Shown here piece by piece: positions 28,021-36,712 of a stretch of 64,000 nucleotides of DNA. The translations under genes and the position numbers were made by a program. Position 1 is the stretch's first letter. Each line of letters starts with the position of its first letter. The DNA comes from CAVRXQ01 sp963838845 (lineage in GTDB: Bacteria; Actinomycetota; Acidimicrobiia; Acidimicrobiales; Bog-793): the NCBI GenBank assembly GCA_963838845.1, contig CAWISR010000003.1:1178001-1242000 (forward strand). Direction: 5' to 3'. The notes below the pieces were generated by a model, which made no database searches, was not told the origin of the DNA, and saw only the letters and a list, made by a program, of their open reading frames with translations.

Positions 28021-30093
28021 GTGAGTTCTGACAGCCTCGACGCCGTGCGACGCGCGGAGCTCGCCAGAAGGCGCAACCGTCGCGTCGCCGCTCGACGGCG
28101 CGGACTGTTGCGCCTCGCCGTCCTGTTAGCGGTGGTCTTCAGTGCATGTGGCTACGGGATCTCGACGGCCTTCGGGGGGCCGGCGCGGTCGAATTCGTCG
28201 GCGCCAGGCGCTGCCAGCCACGCGATCGTTGCCGTCGAGTCCGGCGTCGAGACGTGGTCGCTTCCGGCGCCGGTTGCGCGAGCCGTGGTCCTGCGGGCCG
28301 CGGTCCCCGGCAAGCTCGTCGTCGCCGGCGGCCTGTTGTCGACCGGAGCGTCCTCCGCCGCGGTCGATCTTTTGAACCCGATCTCCGGCTCCATGACGCC
28401 GCTCGGACAGCTGGCCGCGGCCGCGCACGACGCCGCCGGTGCCCTGATCCGCGGGAGGGGGTATGTCTTCGGCGGCGGCTCGGCGGCACCCTCGAGCGTG
28501 ATCCAACGCATCGGATCACTCGGGGTCCCTTTGTCGCGCGCCGACGGGATCGTCGCCCGTCTCCCCTCGGCGCGTGCGGACGCGGCGGCCGTGACGATCG
28601 GAACAACGACGTATCTCGTCGGTGGATACGGCGGCACGTCGGCCGATCGCGGCGTGCTCGCGACAAACGACGGTATTCACTTCCATTCGGTCGCGCGGCT
28701 CGCGCGCGCCGTCCGCTACCCAGCCGTCGCGGCGATCGGCGGATCGATCTATGTCTTCGGCGGGGACGCCGCCGGAGGCTCGCAGTCCGGACCGACGCGC
28801 ACCGTGCAACGGGTCAATCCTTCGAACGGTCGCGTCAGTGTCGTCGGCTCGCTGCCGATTGATCTCGCCGGCGCCTCGGCGGCCAACATCGGAGGGACCG
28901 TCTACGTCGCGGGAGGCGAGACGAACGCGGGGCGAACCTCGGGGGCGATCCGCGAGAGTCGCGCAATCTACGCGTGGGATCCACGAACCGATCGGGCGCT
29001 GTTCGCGGGTCACCTCTTCGTAGCGGTGTCACACGCCGGAATCGCCGTCATCGGGCAGCGGGCATGGGTTGTCGGTGGCGAGACCGCACCCGGCGCCCTT
29101 ACGGGGGCCGTGCAGATGCTCGAGCCGAATGCGAGGTTCGGGTTCGCCGGTGAGCCCGGCGCGGGATCGCCCTACTACGGAGACACGTTGCTCATCGCCG
29201 ATCGCGGCAACGATCGTCTGCTCGCTCTCTCCGATCGGGACCGCGTCGTCTGGCTGTATCCATCGGCGCATGCCGCCGCCCCAGCCGGTGGCTTCTACTT
29301 CCCGGACGACGCGTTCTTCATCCAACATGGTTCGGCGATCATCTCGAACCAGGAGGAAAACGACACCCTGGTGGAGATCGGGTATCCGTCAGGGCGGGTG
29401 CTCTGGAGCTACGGCCACTCGCGCCGGGCAGGGAGCGAGCCTGGGTACCTGAACACACCCGACGACGCGTACTTGTTGGCCGACGGTGAGATCACTGTCG
29501 CCGACGCATACAACTGTCGCGTCCTGATCATCGCCCCGGCGACCAAACGCGTTGTCCGACAGATCGGGACATCCGGCGTCTGCGCACATCACCCACCGAA
29601 GTCCATCTACTCACCGAACGGCGACACGCCGCTTCAGAACGGCAACCTCCTCGTTTCAGAAGTGACGGGATCATGGGTCGACGAGTTCACGACGAGCGGG
29701 AAGCTCGTCTGGTCGGTGAAGCTGCCGATCGCGTATCCGTCCGACCCGCAGCAGCTCGGTGCCGACCGTTACCTCATCGCCGACTACGCGTCTCCGGGCG
29801 CCTTCGTCGAGTTCAACGCGAAGGGAGTCGTGCTGTACCGCTACCAGCCGGCGTCGGGTCCCGGCGAGCTCAACCACCCTTCGCTTGTCGAGCGCCTGCC
29901 GTCCGGGGTCTTGATGGCGAACGACGACTACAACGATCGGATGGTGGCGATCGACCCCTCGACCGGGGCCCTCGTCTGGCAGTACGGGCGGACCGGTGTG
30001 CCGGGCAGGAGCGAGGGGCTCTTGAACACCCCGGACGGGTTCGACCTGCTCGGGCCGGGCGGGAGCTTCCCGACACACCCTGGGACCGGCTAG
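28021..30093 (+). CDS. Secreted/anchored kelch plus beta-propeller protein
   Basis: A 690-residue protein with a basic N-terminus and one hydrophobic segment (LLRLAVLLAVVFSACGYGI; the SACG may be a lipobox). Two propeller-type regions follow. Residues ~80-370 contain kelch repeats (GKLVVAGG, GRGYVFGGGSA, GTTTYLVGGYGG, GGSIYVFGGDA, GGTVYVAGGET, GQRAWVVGGET). Residues ~380-690 hold a PQQ/NHL-like propeller (LIADRGNDRLLAL, GEITVADAYNCRVLII, NGNLLVSEVTGSWVDEF). Likely an extracytoplasmic binding protein with unknown ligand. GTG 28021 was chosen because the membrane segment follows. It is divergent from the prenyltransferase. Confidence 0.8.
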   Translation: MSSDSLDAVRRAELARRRNRRVAARRRGLLRLAVLLAVVFSACGYGISTAFGGPARSNSSAPGAASHAIVAVESGVETWSLPAPVARAVVLRAAVPGKLVVAGGLLSTGASSAAVDLLNPISGSMTPLGQLAAAAHDAAGALIRGRGYVFGGGSAAPSSVIQRIGSLGVPLSRADGIVARLPSARADAAAVTIGTTTYLVGGYGGTSADRGVLATNDGIHFHSVARLARAVRYPAVAAIGGSIYVFGGDAAGGSQSGPTRTVQRVNPSNGRVSVVGSLPIDLAGASAANIGGTVYVAGGETNAGRTSGAIRESRAIYAWDPRTDRALFAGHLFVAVSHAGIAVIGQRAWVVGGETAPGALTGAVQMLEPNARFGFAGEPGAGSPYYGDTLLIADRGNDRLLALSDRDRVVWLYPSAHAAAPAGGFYFPDDAFFIQHGSAIISNQEENDTLVEIGYPSGRVLWSYGHSRRAGSEPGYLNTPDDAYLLADGEITVADAYNCRVLIIAPATKRVVRQIGTSGVCAHHPPKSIYSPNGDTPLQNGNLLVSEVTGSWVDEFTTSGKLVWSVKLPIAYPSDPQQLGADRYLIADYASPGAFVEFNAKGVVLYRYQPASGPGELNHPSLVERLPSGVLMANDDYNDRMVAIDPSTGALVWQYGRTGVPGRSEGLLNTPDGFDLLGPGGSFPTHPGTG

Positions 30094-30249
30094 GAAGAAC
30101 GCGAAAGCGCAGCTCCGGCCACCGAACGTGGCCCGTACCAGGGCTGTTTGCTCGACAGGCCTGGTCAGAGCGGGTACGGTCTACCACCCGTGGGTGGCCG
30201 TCCGAGGTACTCAGACGCGTGCCCGCGCCCTGTAGGCGGAAGTCGGATC

Positions 30250-31470
30250 GTGACGCGCGCCGCGACCGTTGCCGTCATGCTCCTCGCAACCGCCCTCGTC
30301 GCGATTCCCTCTGCCGCCGCGTCGAACAACGTCAACGGCGACAAGAAACGGATCGTGCAACTCGAGGCGCAAATCGAAGCCGCAGGGAACCTCTCACAGA
30401 CGCTCGTCGCCCAGTACGACAAGGAAATCGCGAAGCAACAGCAGATCCACGCCGCAATCCTTGCGACCGGACGCGCCGTCTCCAAGGACCAAGCGGCGAC
30501 AGCGCGCGCCGCGAACCGGTTGCGCGCTCTCGCCGTCGACGCGTACGTGTACTCGGGGAGCTCGAGCGGGGTCGCGGCGTTGATGGGTGTGCCGAGCTCG
30601 CTCTCAGATGTCGCGTCGGTCTATGCACAGCTCGCGTCGGGCAAGCTCCAAACCGCGGGGACGACGTACCTCATCGACATCCACACGCTGTCGCACCAGC
30701 GAAAGGTCCTCGGGGAGGAACAGGCTTCGGTCGAGGCGGTCATGCGCCAGCTGATCCCCGACCAGCATTCTGCCGAGGCGGCAATCGCGCGTGAGGAAGA
30801 AGAGCTGATCTCGGCGAAGGGTCAGCTGAAGCTCGCGCTCGTGCTGGTCTTCCAACAGCGCCAGGCCCAGGAACGCCAAGAAGAAGAAGAGGCCGAACTC
30901 GCGAGGCGCCAGACAGTGGCGACTGCTTCTGCGCCGGTGCCCGCACCCACCGCGCCGAGCGCGCAGACAAACCCGGATCCCGGTGCCTCGGGATATGCGA
31001 ACCCGCTGCGCGCCGTCGCGGGGCTCACCCCCGAGCGCATCGACCAGGGCGTCGACTACATGGGCTACGGGCCGATCTACGCAATCGGTGACGGCGTCAT
31101 CTTGAGCACCGTGAACGGAGGTTGGCCGGGCGGCACGTTCATCACCTACAAGCTCGAGTCCGGACCCGCCGCGGGCCTCGTGGTGTACGCGGCCGAGGAC
31201 ATCAATCCGAGCTGCTACATCGGCGAGCAGGTGAACGCGAACACCGTTCTCGGCACGATGTACGCGGGTTGGACTGGAATCGAGACGGGATGGGCGAACG
31301 GTGCCGAAGGGGACACGATGGCTATGACCGCCGGGCAGTTCGGCGGAGGGAATTCGACCGCGTTCGGATGGAACTTCGACGAGCTCCTCGTCTCGCTCGG
31401 TGCGCCGAGTGGGATCCTCCAGAACAACCCGGCGACCGGCGCCGTGCCGTCCGGGTGGCCCACCTGGTGA
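30250..31470 (+). CDS. Secreted coiled-coil protein with degenerate M23-like domain
   Basis: A 406-residue secreted protein. It has a signal peptide (VAVMLLATALVAIPSAAAS), a long coiled coil (about residues 30-235, typical of EnvC/NlpD-like or RipA-like wall proteins), a Pro/Ala linker (~240-265), and a C-terminal domain resembling LytM/M23. The M23 active form has HxGxD and HxH. Here the sites read DQGVDY and VVYAAED, so only the Asp remains and the peptidase is probably inactive. It may act as a regulator of wall hydrolases. GTG 30250. The 156-bp leader contains inverted repeats. It is the last chromosomal gene before tRNA-Met. Confidence 0.75.
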   Translation: MTRAATVAVMLLATALVAIPSAAASNNVNGDKKRIVQLEAQIEAAGNLSQTLVAQYDKEIAKQQQIHAAILATGRAVSKDQAATARAANRLRALAVDAYVYSGSSSGVAALMGVPSSLSDVASVYAQLASGKLQTAGTTYLIDIHTLSHQRKVLGEEQASVEAVMRQLIPDQHSAEAAIAREEEELISAKGQLKLALVLVFQQRQAQERQEEEEAELARRQTVATASAPVPAPTAPSAQTNPDPGASGYANPLRAVAGLTPERIDQGVDYMGYGPIYAIGDGVILSTVNGGWPGGTFITYKLESGPAAGLVVYAAEDINPSCYIGEQVNANTVLGTMYAGWTGIETGWANGAEGDTMAMTAGQFGGGNSTAFGWNFDELLVSLGAPSGILQNNPATGAVPSGWPTW

Positions 31471-31534
31471 ACTGACGCGACTCTGTCGGCCGGGGCGACC
31501 GATCGGATGGGTTGGTAAAGTTGCGATTATTCAC

Positions 31535-31608
<74 letters not shown>

Positions 31609-32080
31609 CTAGAAAAGAGCAGGTCAGAGCTGGTGTGAAAGTGCCGGCCCCTTTCTTTGGAATCTGTTTGACAGCGAATTGACAGCGCGTTCACTTCGGT
31701 TGACGTTGGTTGAGGGCAGAGCCTCCCGCCGCGTAGTTCCCCCAAGGAAACGAGCCGCCCTCCGATCGGAGAGGTCTTGAACTCCCGCCTGTCTGTCTTG
31801 CACGGTCCACGTCCCTGGCTGCGGCGATGGGCCGCCCACGAACGCGAAAATATGCTGCCTCATCCGAGGAAGTCCTCAGTCGTCTGTGACCACGTAGTGA
31901 CCTTCGGTCAAGCCGCACGTCCGTCGCGTATAGAGCGAAGGTGGGCGATCGGCCCCCACGTCCCGATGCTCGTCCACTGCACCGACTTGCGCCGGCTCGC
32001 GCCAATGTTCGCCCTCGATCTGCGGCGCGGTGGCTCGGCGTGGCTCGACCGGTTCGGCGCCGATCTGTTCGCGTAGTCAT
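31609..32080. other. Gap after tRNA: candidate attL/arm region, no confident gene
   Basis: I see no convincing gene in these 472 bp. Short open frames exist on both strands but have no recognisable domain. Close to the tRNA is a pair of helically phased TTGACAGCG repeats (listed separately) and a further TTGACG at 31700. This is where a tyrosine integrase would be expected to have arm-type sites if the element entered at the tRNA 3' end. Confidence 0.4.
31668..31687 (+). repeat. Phased direct repeat TTGACAGCG x2 (site 1)
   Basis: Two perfect TTGACAGCG copies (31668-31676 and 31679-31687) spaced exactly 11 bp, so both face the same side of the helix. The same arrangement occurs inverted at 40096-40115 inside the element. 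Likely binding sites for an element-encoded protein such as integrase, excisionase or a regulator. Confidence 0.5.
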
Positions 32081-32993
32081 ATGGTGATCACAGGGAAGAA
32101 GCGGGCAGACCACTATCTTCCAGCGGCGCTCATCGGCGGGTTCGGTATCCCGTCAACCCAACCCGGCAAGACCGGATTGAGGCACGCCACCGTCGCCGTG
32201 AGAGAACATTCCCAACCCCACAAGATCGAAGCGAGACGGGCCGAAACGATCGCGAGGAAGGTCGGCGAATACTGGGTCGCGCGGCCGCCGGCAGGGGTCT
32301 CCCCGAACTTCATCGACGGGTATTGGGACCAATATGAACCACAGTCTCCCTGGAGCGGTTCGGCGCTTCGAAAGCCGCGCCTGGACCACCAGCGACTGGA
32401 TAACGGTGCGCAAGCACCTCATCGCCGAGTCGGTGCGCCATCCCGATTTCGAGCGCGCGGCAATCGGCTACCGCGCTGCAAGGGGGAATCCGATAACGAA
32501 CCGCGACGAGGTTCAAGACGAACGACTGGTCACGCTCGCGAATACGCCTTCCCTTCTCGCGCGAGCGCGTTTCGCCATTCTCCGAACACCCGAGGACGGA
32601 AATCGGTTTGTCATCAACGACAAGGGCTATGCGACTGTCGAGGATGTCGAACTGTCGCAGAAGGGAGTGCTGTTCCCGCTGTCAGGTGTGGCCGCCATTC
32701 TCGGCGTGTTCGAGGCCGGAGTGGTCACGGGCCGAGTCGACGCCTGGCTGTGCGCGGATCTCACTCTGACTCCCGGTGCCGTCGAGACGTGGAATCTCGC
32801 GAGTTGGCAACACAAGGAAACGCTCTGCATCATCGGGCATCCCTCCGACAAGGAGCGGATGGCACGCCTCGACGCGCGGTCTCTAATGCGTCCTTGGCTT
32901 GGCCCGTACCGCAGGCGCGGGAAGGAGGGCCCGTTCGAGTGGGCATACGCGGACAATGCGACGACTGAGCTGATAGCGCCGGGAGGTCCGTAG
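32081..32993 (+). CDS. DUF4238-like cargo protein, reading frame broken near 32337
   Basis: The N-terminal part (from ATG 32081) reads KKRADHYLPAALIGGFG ... EYWVARPPAGVSPNFIDGYWDQYE, the HYxPxxLL..F start typical of DUF4238-type proteins. The C-terminal part continues in another frame from about 32337 (SLPGAVRRFESRAWTTSDW) to the stop at 32993, ending with a WAYADNATTELI segment. Removing one C in gaaccacag joins the two parts as DQYE-HSLPGAVRR, giving a protein of about 303 residues. It is placed as cargo between the tRNA and the integrase. DUF4238 genes occur in accessory and defence regions, but no function is established here. Confidence 0.55.
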
Positions 32994-33013
32994 TCCGACG
33001 AGCCGAAAGCGCG

Positions 33014-33748
33014 CTAACGCCGAATCCAGTGCACCGAGTCGTCCTCGCTGAGCAGCACGACTAGATCGAGGGTATTCCCTGCCGCGATCTCGACGTCCTC
33101 CACCGCCATGCGGATCGTGCTCGAAGCCGGGAGGAAGTTGGCTCCGAACGTCAGATCGGGCGAACCACGCTGGTCTATAGCGAGACATGTCCGGTAACCG
33201 AGACTCGTCGCGCGAAAGAGCTGCCCTTTCAGCTTCTTTCCTATCGACTCTCCCGAAGATGTCGCGACCTCTAGTCGAAGCTCGGCTGACTGGCCCAACC
33301 ACGGTTGGATCCAAACCGCACCGAGTTCCGAGGACCGCGGCCACAGTGCTGCGGACTCGTCCCCTCGTTCCAGAGTCTGGCCGGAGACGATCGCCTGGCG
33401 GGCCAGTTCGACGAGCGAGCCGATGACATTTTCGTCAGTCGAGACATGACAGGTCACAACGAGGGTCAGATGGGCGGCGTCGAGCTGTGCGCCAAACTCC
33501 CCTTGAAGCTTTGCAGCGAGCTTGTCAACTGCGCGTTCAAGGTCTTTCCGCCAGCGCAGCGTCGTCACGTCCGTCGCCCAACGTTCCCCGTCTACCTCGA
33601 GCTCGGCGTCGACCGTCAGCCCGTCGACTCTATTGGGGTTCCGATCCGGCCTGTCGAGGAGTGCCGCTGAGCGACCGGACTGGACGAGGTCTGCGATTAC
33701 CAGCGCGACCACCCGGTCCTCGCGTTGCTCGGCCGCGTGGGTCGGCAC
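33014..33748 (-). CDS. Hypothetical cargo protein (244 aa)
   Basis: A soluble 244-residue protein I do not recognise. The segment VDAELEVDGERWATDVTTLRW (residues ~45-65) resembles a nuclease-like beta-hairpin with acidic residues, and the following helices are amphipathic (DLERAVDKLAAKLQGEF). The C-terminal half contains a conserved-looking IWIQPWLGQ / VEIAAGNTLDLVVLL pattern. It converges on the DUF4238-like gene with a 20-bp gap and lies 183 bp downstream of the integrase. Its cargo position suggests a defence, immunity or host-interaction role, but this is only positional. Confidence 0.55.
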   Translation of the reverse strand: MPTHAAEQREDRVVALVIADLVQSGRSAALLDRPDRNPNRVDGLTVDAELEVDGERWATDVTTLRWRKDLERAVDKLAAKLQGEFGAQLDAAHLTLVVTCHVSTDENVIGSLVELARQAIVSGQTLERGDESAALWPRSSELGAVWIQPWLGQSAELRLEVATSSGESIGKKLKGQLFRATSLGYRTCLAIDQRGSPDLTFGANFLPASSTIRMAVEDVEIAAGNTLDLVVLLSEDDSVHWIRR

Positions 33749-33931
33749 GTCAGAGGACTCGTGGACTGAGGTGGGACTCGAACGACGGCAGATCGCGAAC
33801 CCCCAGACCGGCGACTACCACGAGCCGATATTGCCAGGACTGCGGGGCGTTACGCGAGGCGTGCGATTCTCAGTCTCGCGAGCGTCGTAGGTCGGTCGTT
33901 GGTCGAGCGGTCGACGCCGCCATCGTCCGTG

Positions 33932-35071
33932 TCACGCCTGCGAGATCCCAAAGACGAGCCCGGCTACCGTGGCTGCAGCCTCCGCTTGCCAACCGGGTAC
34001 GGCGTGGGCGTACGTGTCGAGGGTAAATCCGACCTTGGCGTGACCGAGGCGCTCACTGACAATTTTGGGATTGACTCCGGCTCGAAGCGCGAGTGTGGCC
34101 CATGTATGACGCAAGTCATGAAAGCGGATGAGCGGCTGGCCCGAACGACGTACCGCGGAGTCGAAAGCGTCGGCAACGTAATGGGGGTGGAGGCCTGAGC
34201 CGTCCTCGCGGGTGAACACGAGGCCGCAGTCGGTCCAGGCGCTTCCCCATGCCATACGGTCCCTGAGTTGCCGCGCCCGCCAACGACGCAGCGCCGAGAC
34301 TGTCTCGGAATCGAGGTCGACCGTGCGAATACCCTTGCGAGTCTTTGGCGTGGCCTCGATGACTTCGTAGCCGACAGAGGTGCGGGAACGGCGCACCGCA
34401 ATCCTGGCCGCGTCGAGGTCGACGTCATCCCATCGCAGTCCGAGCAGTTCACCGCGGCGCAATGCGGTCGTGGCTGCGGTGACGAACAGTTCATGCAGGC
34501 GGCGCTCGCGGGTCGAGTCGAGGAACGAGCCAAGTTGCTCCGCGGTCCAGGTGTTCATCTCACGGTGGCTCCTACGGGGCTTCTCCTCTAGGTCGTCCGC
34601 CGGGTTGCGACTGATCCTTCGACCCCGTACAGCCGACTCGAGAGCTGCGTGCAGCGTGCGATGCGTGTGCTCGATACTCGTTTCGGACAGGCCTCCATTG
34701 CCGTTACGCCTGCCACTCGTTCGTAACTCGGCGTAACAGCGGGCGATCCGCGCCGGGCGCAGTTCGGAGAGTCGTGCATCGCCAAGGTGTGGAATGAGTC
34801 GGTGCTCCACGATGTCGTGGTACGAACGGAAGGTCCCGGGCTTGAGGCGGGGTTTAATCAGATCGAGCCAGTCCCGCAGATACACAGCGACGGTCACCTT
34901 TGTCGGCTCGATATGTTCACCCTTTTCGTAAGCCGTCAGGCTTTCGGCTAATGCCGTCTCGGCCTGTTTCTTCGTCCGGCGCGTTCCCGTGATGAACGCT
35001 CTCTTCCCGTTGCGAGTGACCTCGTGTTGGAACGTCCAACTCGCACCTCGATGTCGAATGCTCCCCTTCAT
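33932..35071 (-). CDS. int: Tyrosine integrase of the element
   Basis: A 379-residue site-specific recombinase. The N-terminal arm-binding region (residues ~1-50, TKKQAETALAE) is followed by the SAM-like core-binding domain (~55-160) and the catalytic domain. The catalytic residues are R205 (ALRRGELLGL), H318 and R321 (HDLRHTWAT), H344 (LGHAKVG) and the nucleophile Y354 (TLDTYAHAV). All are present, so the enzyme should be active. It overlaps the upstream HTH gene by 4 bp (ATGA), which is unusual and implies co-expression. The most likely target is the tRNA-Met 2.3 kb away, with cargo genes in between. Confidence 0.93.
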   Translation of the reverse strand: MKGSIRHRGASWTFQHEVTRNGKRAFITGTRRTKKQAETALAESLTAYEKGEHIEPTKVTVAVYLRDWLDLIKPRLKPGTFRSYHDIVEHRLIPHLGDARLSELRPARIARCYAELRTSGRRNGNGGLSETSIEHTHRTLHAALESAVRGRRISRNPADDLEEKPRRSHREMNTWTAEQLGSFLDSTRERRLHELFVTAATTALRRGELLGLRWDDVDLDAARIAVRRSRTSVGYEVIEATPKTRKGIRTVDLDSETVSALRRWRARQLRDRMAWGSAWTDCGLVFTREDGSGLHPHYVADAFDSAVRRSGQPLIRFHDLRHTWATLALRAGVNPKIVSERLGHAKVGFTLDTYAHAVPGWQAEAAATVAGLVFGISQA

Positions 35072-35775
35072 CTCTTCCTCCTAACTTGTCGCTCGCCCGG
35101 AGCCAGCAGCCCACGGCGGCGTGCTTCCTTAACCCACCCGTGAACAGTGCTCACCGGGACCGAATTGGCCTCGGCGAGAACAGCCGCCGGGCGCGCGAAG
35201 TTGAGCGCGACCTCGCTGTAGAGACGGGCCACCTCGCGGTAGAAGCTGTCGGGCTTGGGCTGGCCTTCGGGAACTTCGAGTAGCAGGTTCCGCACTCGGC
35301 TACGGAGTCCCACCGGCACCACCGGTCCCAGCACGACCAATTTGCCATCAGTGAACCCGAAGGCGAGTTCTCCGGTAGCGACCTGTTCGGCGACGCCCAT
35401 GTCGCCGAGGAGCGCGTACAGTTCGTTCTGAGCGGCCTGGGCCTCCGGTGACGTTCCCCAACGAGCGCGCAGATCCGCCTCGGCTCGACGAATCTTGTCT
35501 ATCGTGCCGACCTCGGATTCGCTCAGCGAACCGCGATCCCTGAGTGCAATCAACACGTCCTCACGTCCCGGTCCGTTCGCCCACGCTTCCACGCGACCGA
35601 TGGGGACTGCGCGCAGCGCGTCGGCTGTAACACCAGGGAAGCGGGCGATCGCCAACTCCGCTATCGAGATTCGACCTGTGGCCGCCTGGGTGAGACGGAC
35701 CATGACGCTCAGCGCAGGGTCGTCGAGGTCTACCCGGCACCATCCCCCTTCGCCGACCACAATCCGCTCTGCCAT
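35068..35775 (-). CDS. Helix-turn-helix protein co-expressed with integrase
   Basis: A 235-residue protein. The N-terminal half (EAWANGPGREDVLIALRDRGSLSESEV) is helical. The C-terminus holds a clear helix-turn-helix (AAVLAEANSVPVSTVHGWVKEARRRGLL, ~195-223). Similar proteins lie beside integrases in actinobacterial phages and integrative elements and act as regulators. ATG 35775 was chosen over the longer frame, which extends into the divergent promoter region. It overlaps int (ATGA). The divergent 105-bp gap to the XRE gene probably holds back-to-back promoters for the lysogeny and replication functions. Confidence 0.7.
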   Translation of the reverse strand: MAERIVVGEGGWCRVDLDDPALSVMVRLTQAATGRISIAELAIARFPGVTADALRAVPIGRVEAWANGPGREDVLIALRDRGSLSESEVGTIDKIRRAEADLRARWGTSPEAQAAQNELYALLGDMGVAEQVATGELAFGFTDGKLVVLGPVVPVGLRSRVRNLLLEVPEGQPKPDSFYREVARLYSEVALNFARPAAVLAEANSVPVSTVHGWVKEARRRGLLAPGERQVRRKR

Positions 35776-35880
35776 CGGCCCGAGCGTAGCGTAATTGCCG
35801 CCATTCTGCCGACTACCGCGGGCCCAGCCTCTGAGAGAGCGGTACTTGAACCCCACGTCGCTGTCGCGTATCGTGCTCCC

Positions 35881-36135
35881 GTGGCCAGTGCTGAGCCAGC
35901 GTTCTCAGAATCAATAGCGGACCTGGTGAGCCGGGTTCGGCAGGCGAAGCTTCCCCCGGCTCCAAGGCGCCGCCGGATTCGTGAAGCCGCGGGTCTGTCG
36001 ATGCGTGAGGTGGCGCGTGCGCTCAATGTCGACGTGATGACCGTGAGCCGATGGGAGGGTGGGGTCAGGCCGAGGGCGGAACACGCGGTCGCCTACCGGG
36101 AACTCCTTGACGCGTTGGAAGAGATCGAGTCGTGA
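35881..36135 (+). CDS. XRE-family helix-turn-helix regulator
   Basis: An 84-residue DNA-binding protein with a Cro/C1-type HTH (REAAGLSMREVARALNVDVMTVSRWEGG, ~38-65). It is the first gene of the rightward element operon and would act as repressor or Cro-like switch for the divergent promoter region. GTG start. The stop overlaps the following gene by 4 bp (GTGA). Confidence 0.82.
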   Translation: MASAEPAFSESIADLVSRVRQAKLPPAPRRRRIREAAGLSMREVARALNVDVMTVSRWEGGVRPRAEHAVAYRELLDALEEIES

Positions 36136-36374
36136 GGATCAGCGAGGTCGGGGGTCTGCCGCCGACGCTCAACACCGCAGAGGCAGCAGAGGTGTACGGG
36201 TGTTCCGTCGACCATCTTTGGGCACTCGTTCGGTCAGGCAATGCACCGGTAGAGCCGCTGCACCTCGGTCGCAAATTGGTGTGGCCTACAGCGGTAGTGC
36301 TCCGTTCGCTAGGACTCGACCCAGCAGCTCACACCAAAGCTGGCGACGCTCCGTCCAGGGAGGTTGGCTTGTGA
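36132..36374 (+). CDS. Excisionase-like MerR/HTH_17 small protein
   Basis: An 80-residue protein with a winged-helix excisionase fold: LNTAEAAEVYGCSVDHLWALVRSGNAPVEPLHLGRKLVWPTAVVL. This is the usual pattern of Xis/AlpA-type DNA-binding proteins (tAEaAevLgvs..tvyrlir.G..p....GrrvripraaL). It probably directs excision with the integrase or activates element genes. It overlaps both neighbours by 4 bp. Confidence 0.75.
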   Translation: MRISEVGGLPPTLNTAEAAEVYGCSVDHLWALVRSGNAPVEPLHLGRKLVWPTAVVLRSLGLDPAAHTKAGDAPSREVGL

Positions 36375-36712
36375 GCCGGTGCTTCCTCGACCTCGACGAC
36401 GACCAGGGCCTGGAGCGCGCGTGGTCCGAGCTTGAACGCGACGCTCACGCAATGGTCACAAGCGAAGACCGTGAATTCGTGGCGCGCCCACAATTCCAAA
36501 CCGACACACCGCCAATCAAGCTACCGGGTCATCGTGGGGTGACACCGTACGGCGCACTGATTGCTCACAGAGACATCGTCGCTCGCTGCCTTGAGCACGA
36601 AGAGATAACGCCCGACGCTACGTACCGCAACGAGGAAAACCTCGCTGAGCTTAACGAGAAGATTGTCGAGGCCGAGCAATGGGCTATCCATCAAAGCAAG
36701 GAACAGTCGTGA
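36371..36712 (+). CDS. Hypothetical element protein (113 aa)
   Basis: A 113-residue acidic protein without a recognised domain (Asp-rich start CFLDLDDDQGLERAWSELERD and a Glu-rich helix at the C-terminus). GTG 36371 overlaps the previous stop (GTGA), and its own stop overlaps the GTG of the next gene, so it is translated within a coupled operon. Its position before replication genes suggests an accessory role in the early region. Confidence 0.6.
   Translation: MSRCFLDLDDDQGLERAWSELERDAHAMVTSEDREFVARPQFQTDTPPIKLPGHRGVTPYGALIAHRDIVARCLEHEEITPDATYRNEENLAELNEKIVEAEQWAIHQSKEQS

Noticed and set aside
33755..33800. tRNA T-arm-like text on the minus strand (GTTCGAGTCCCACC) that could be an att remnant
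   Set aside because: The flanking bases do not form a T-stem or an acceptor stem, so it is not a usable tRNA end.
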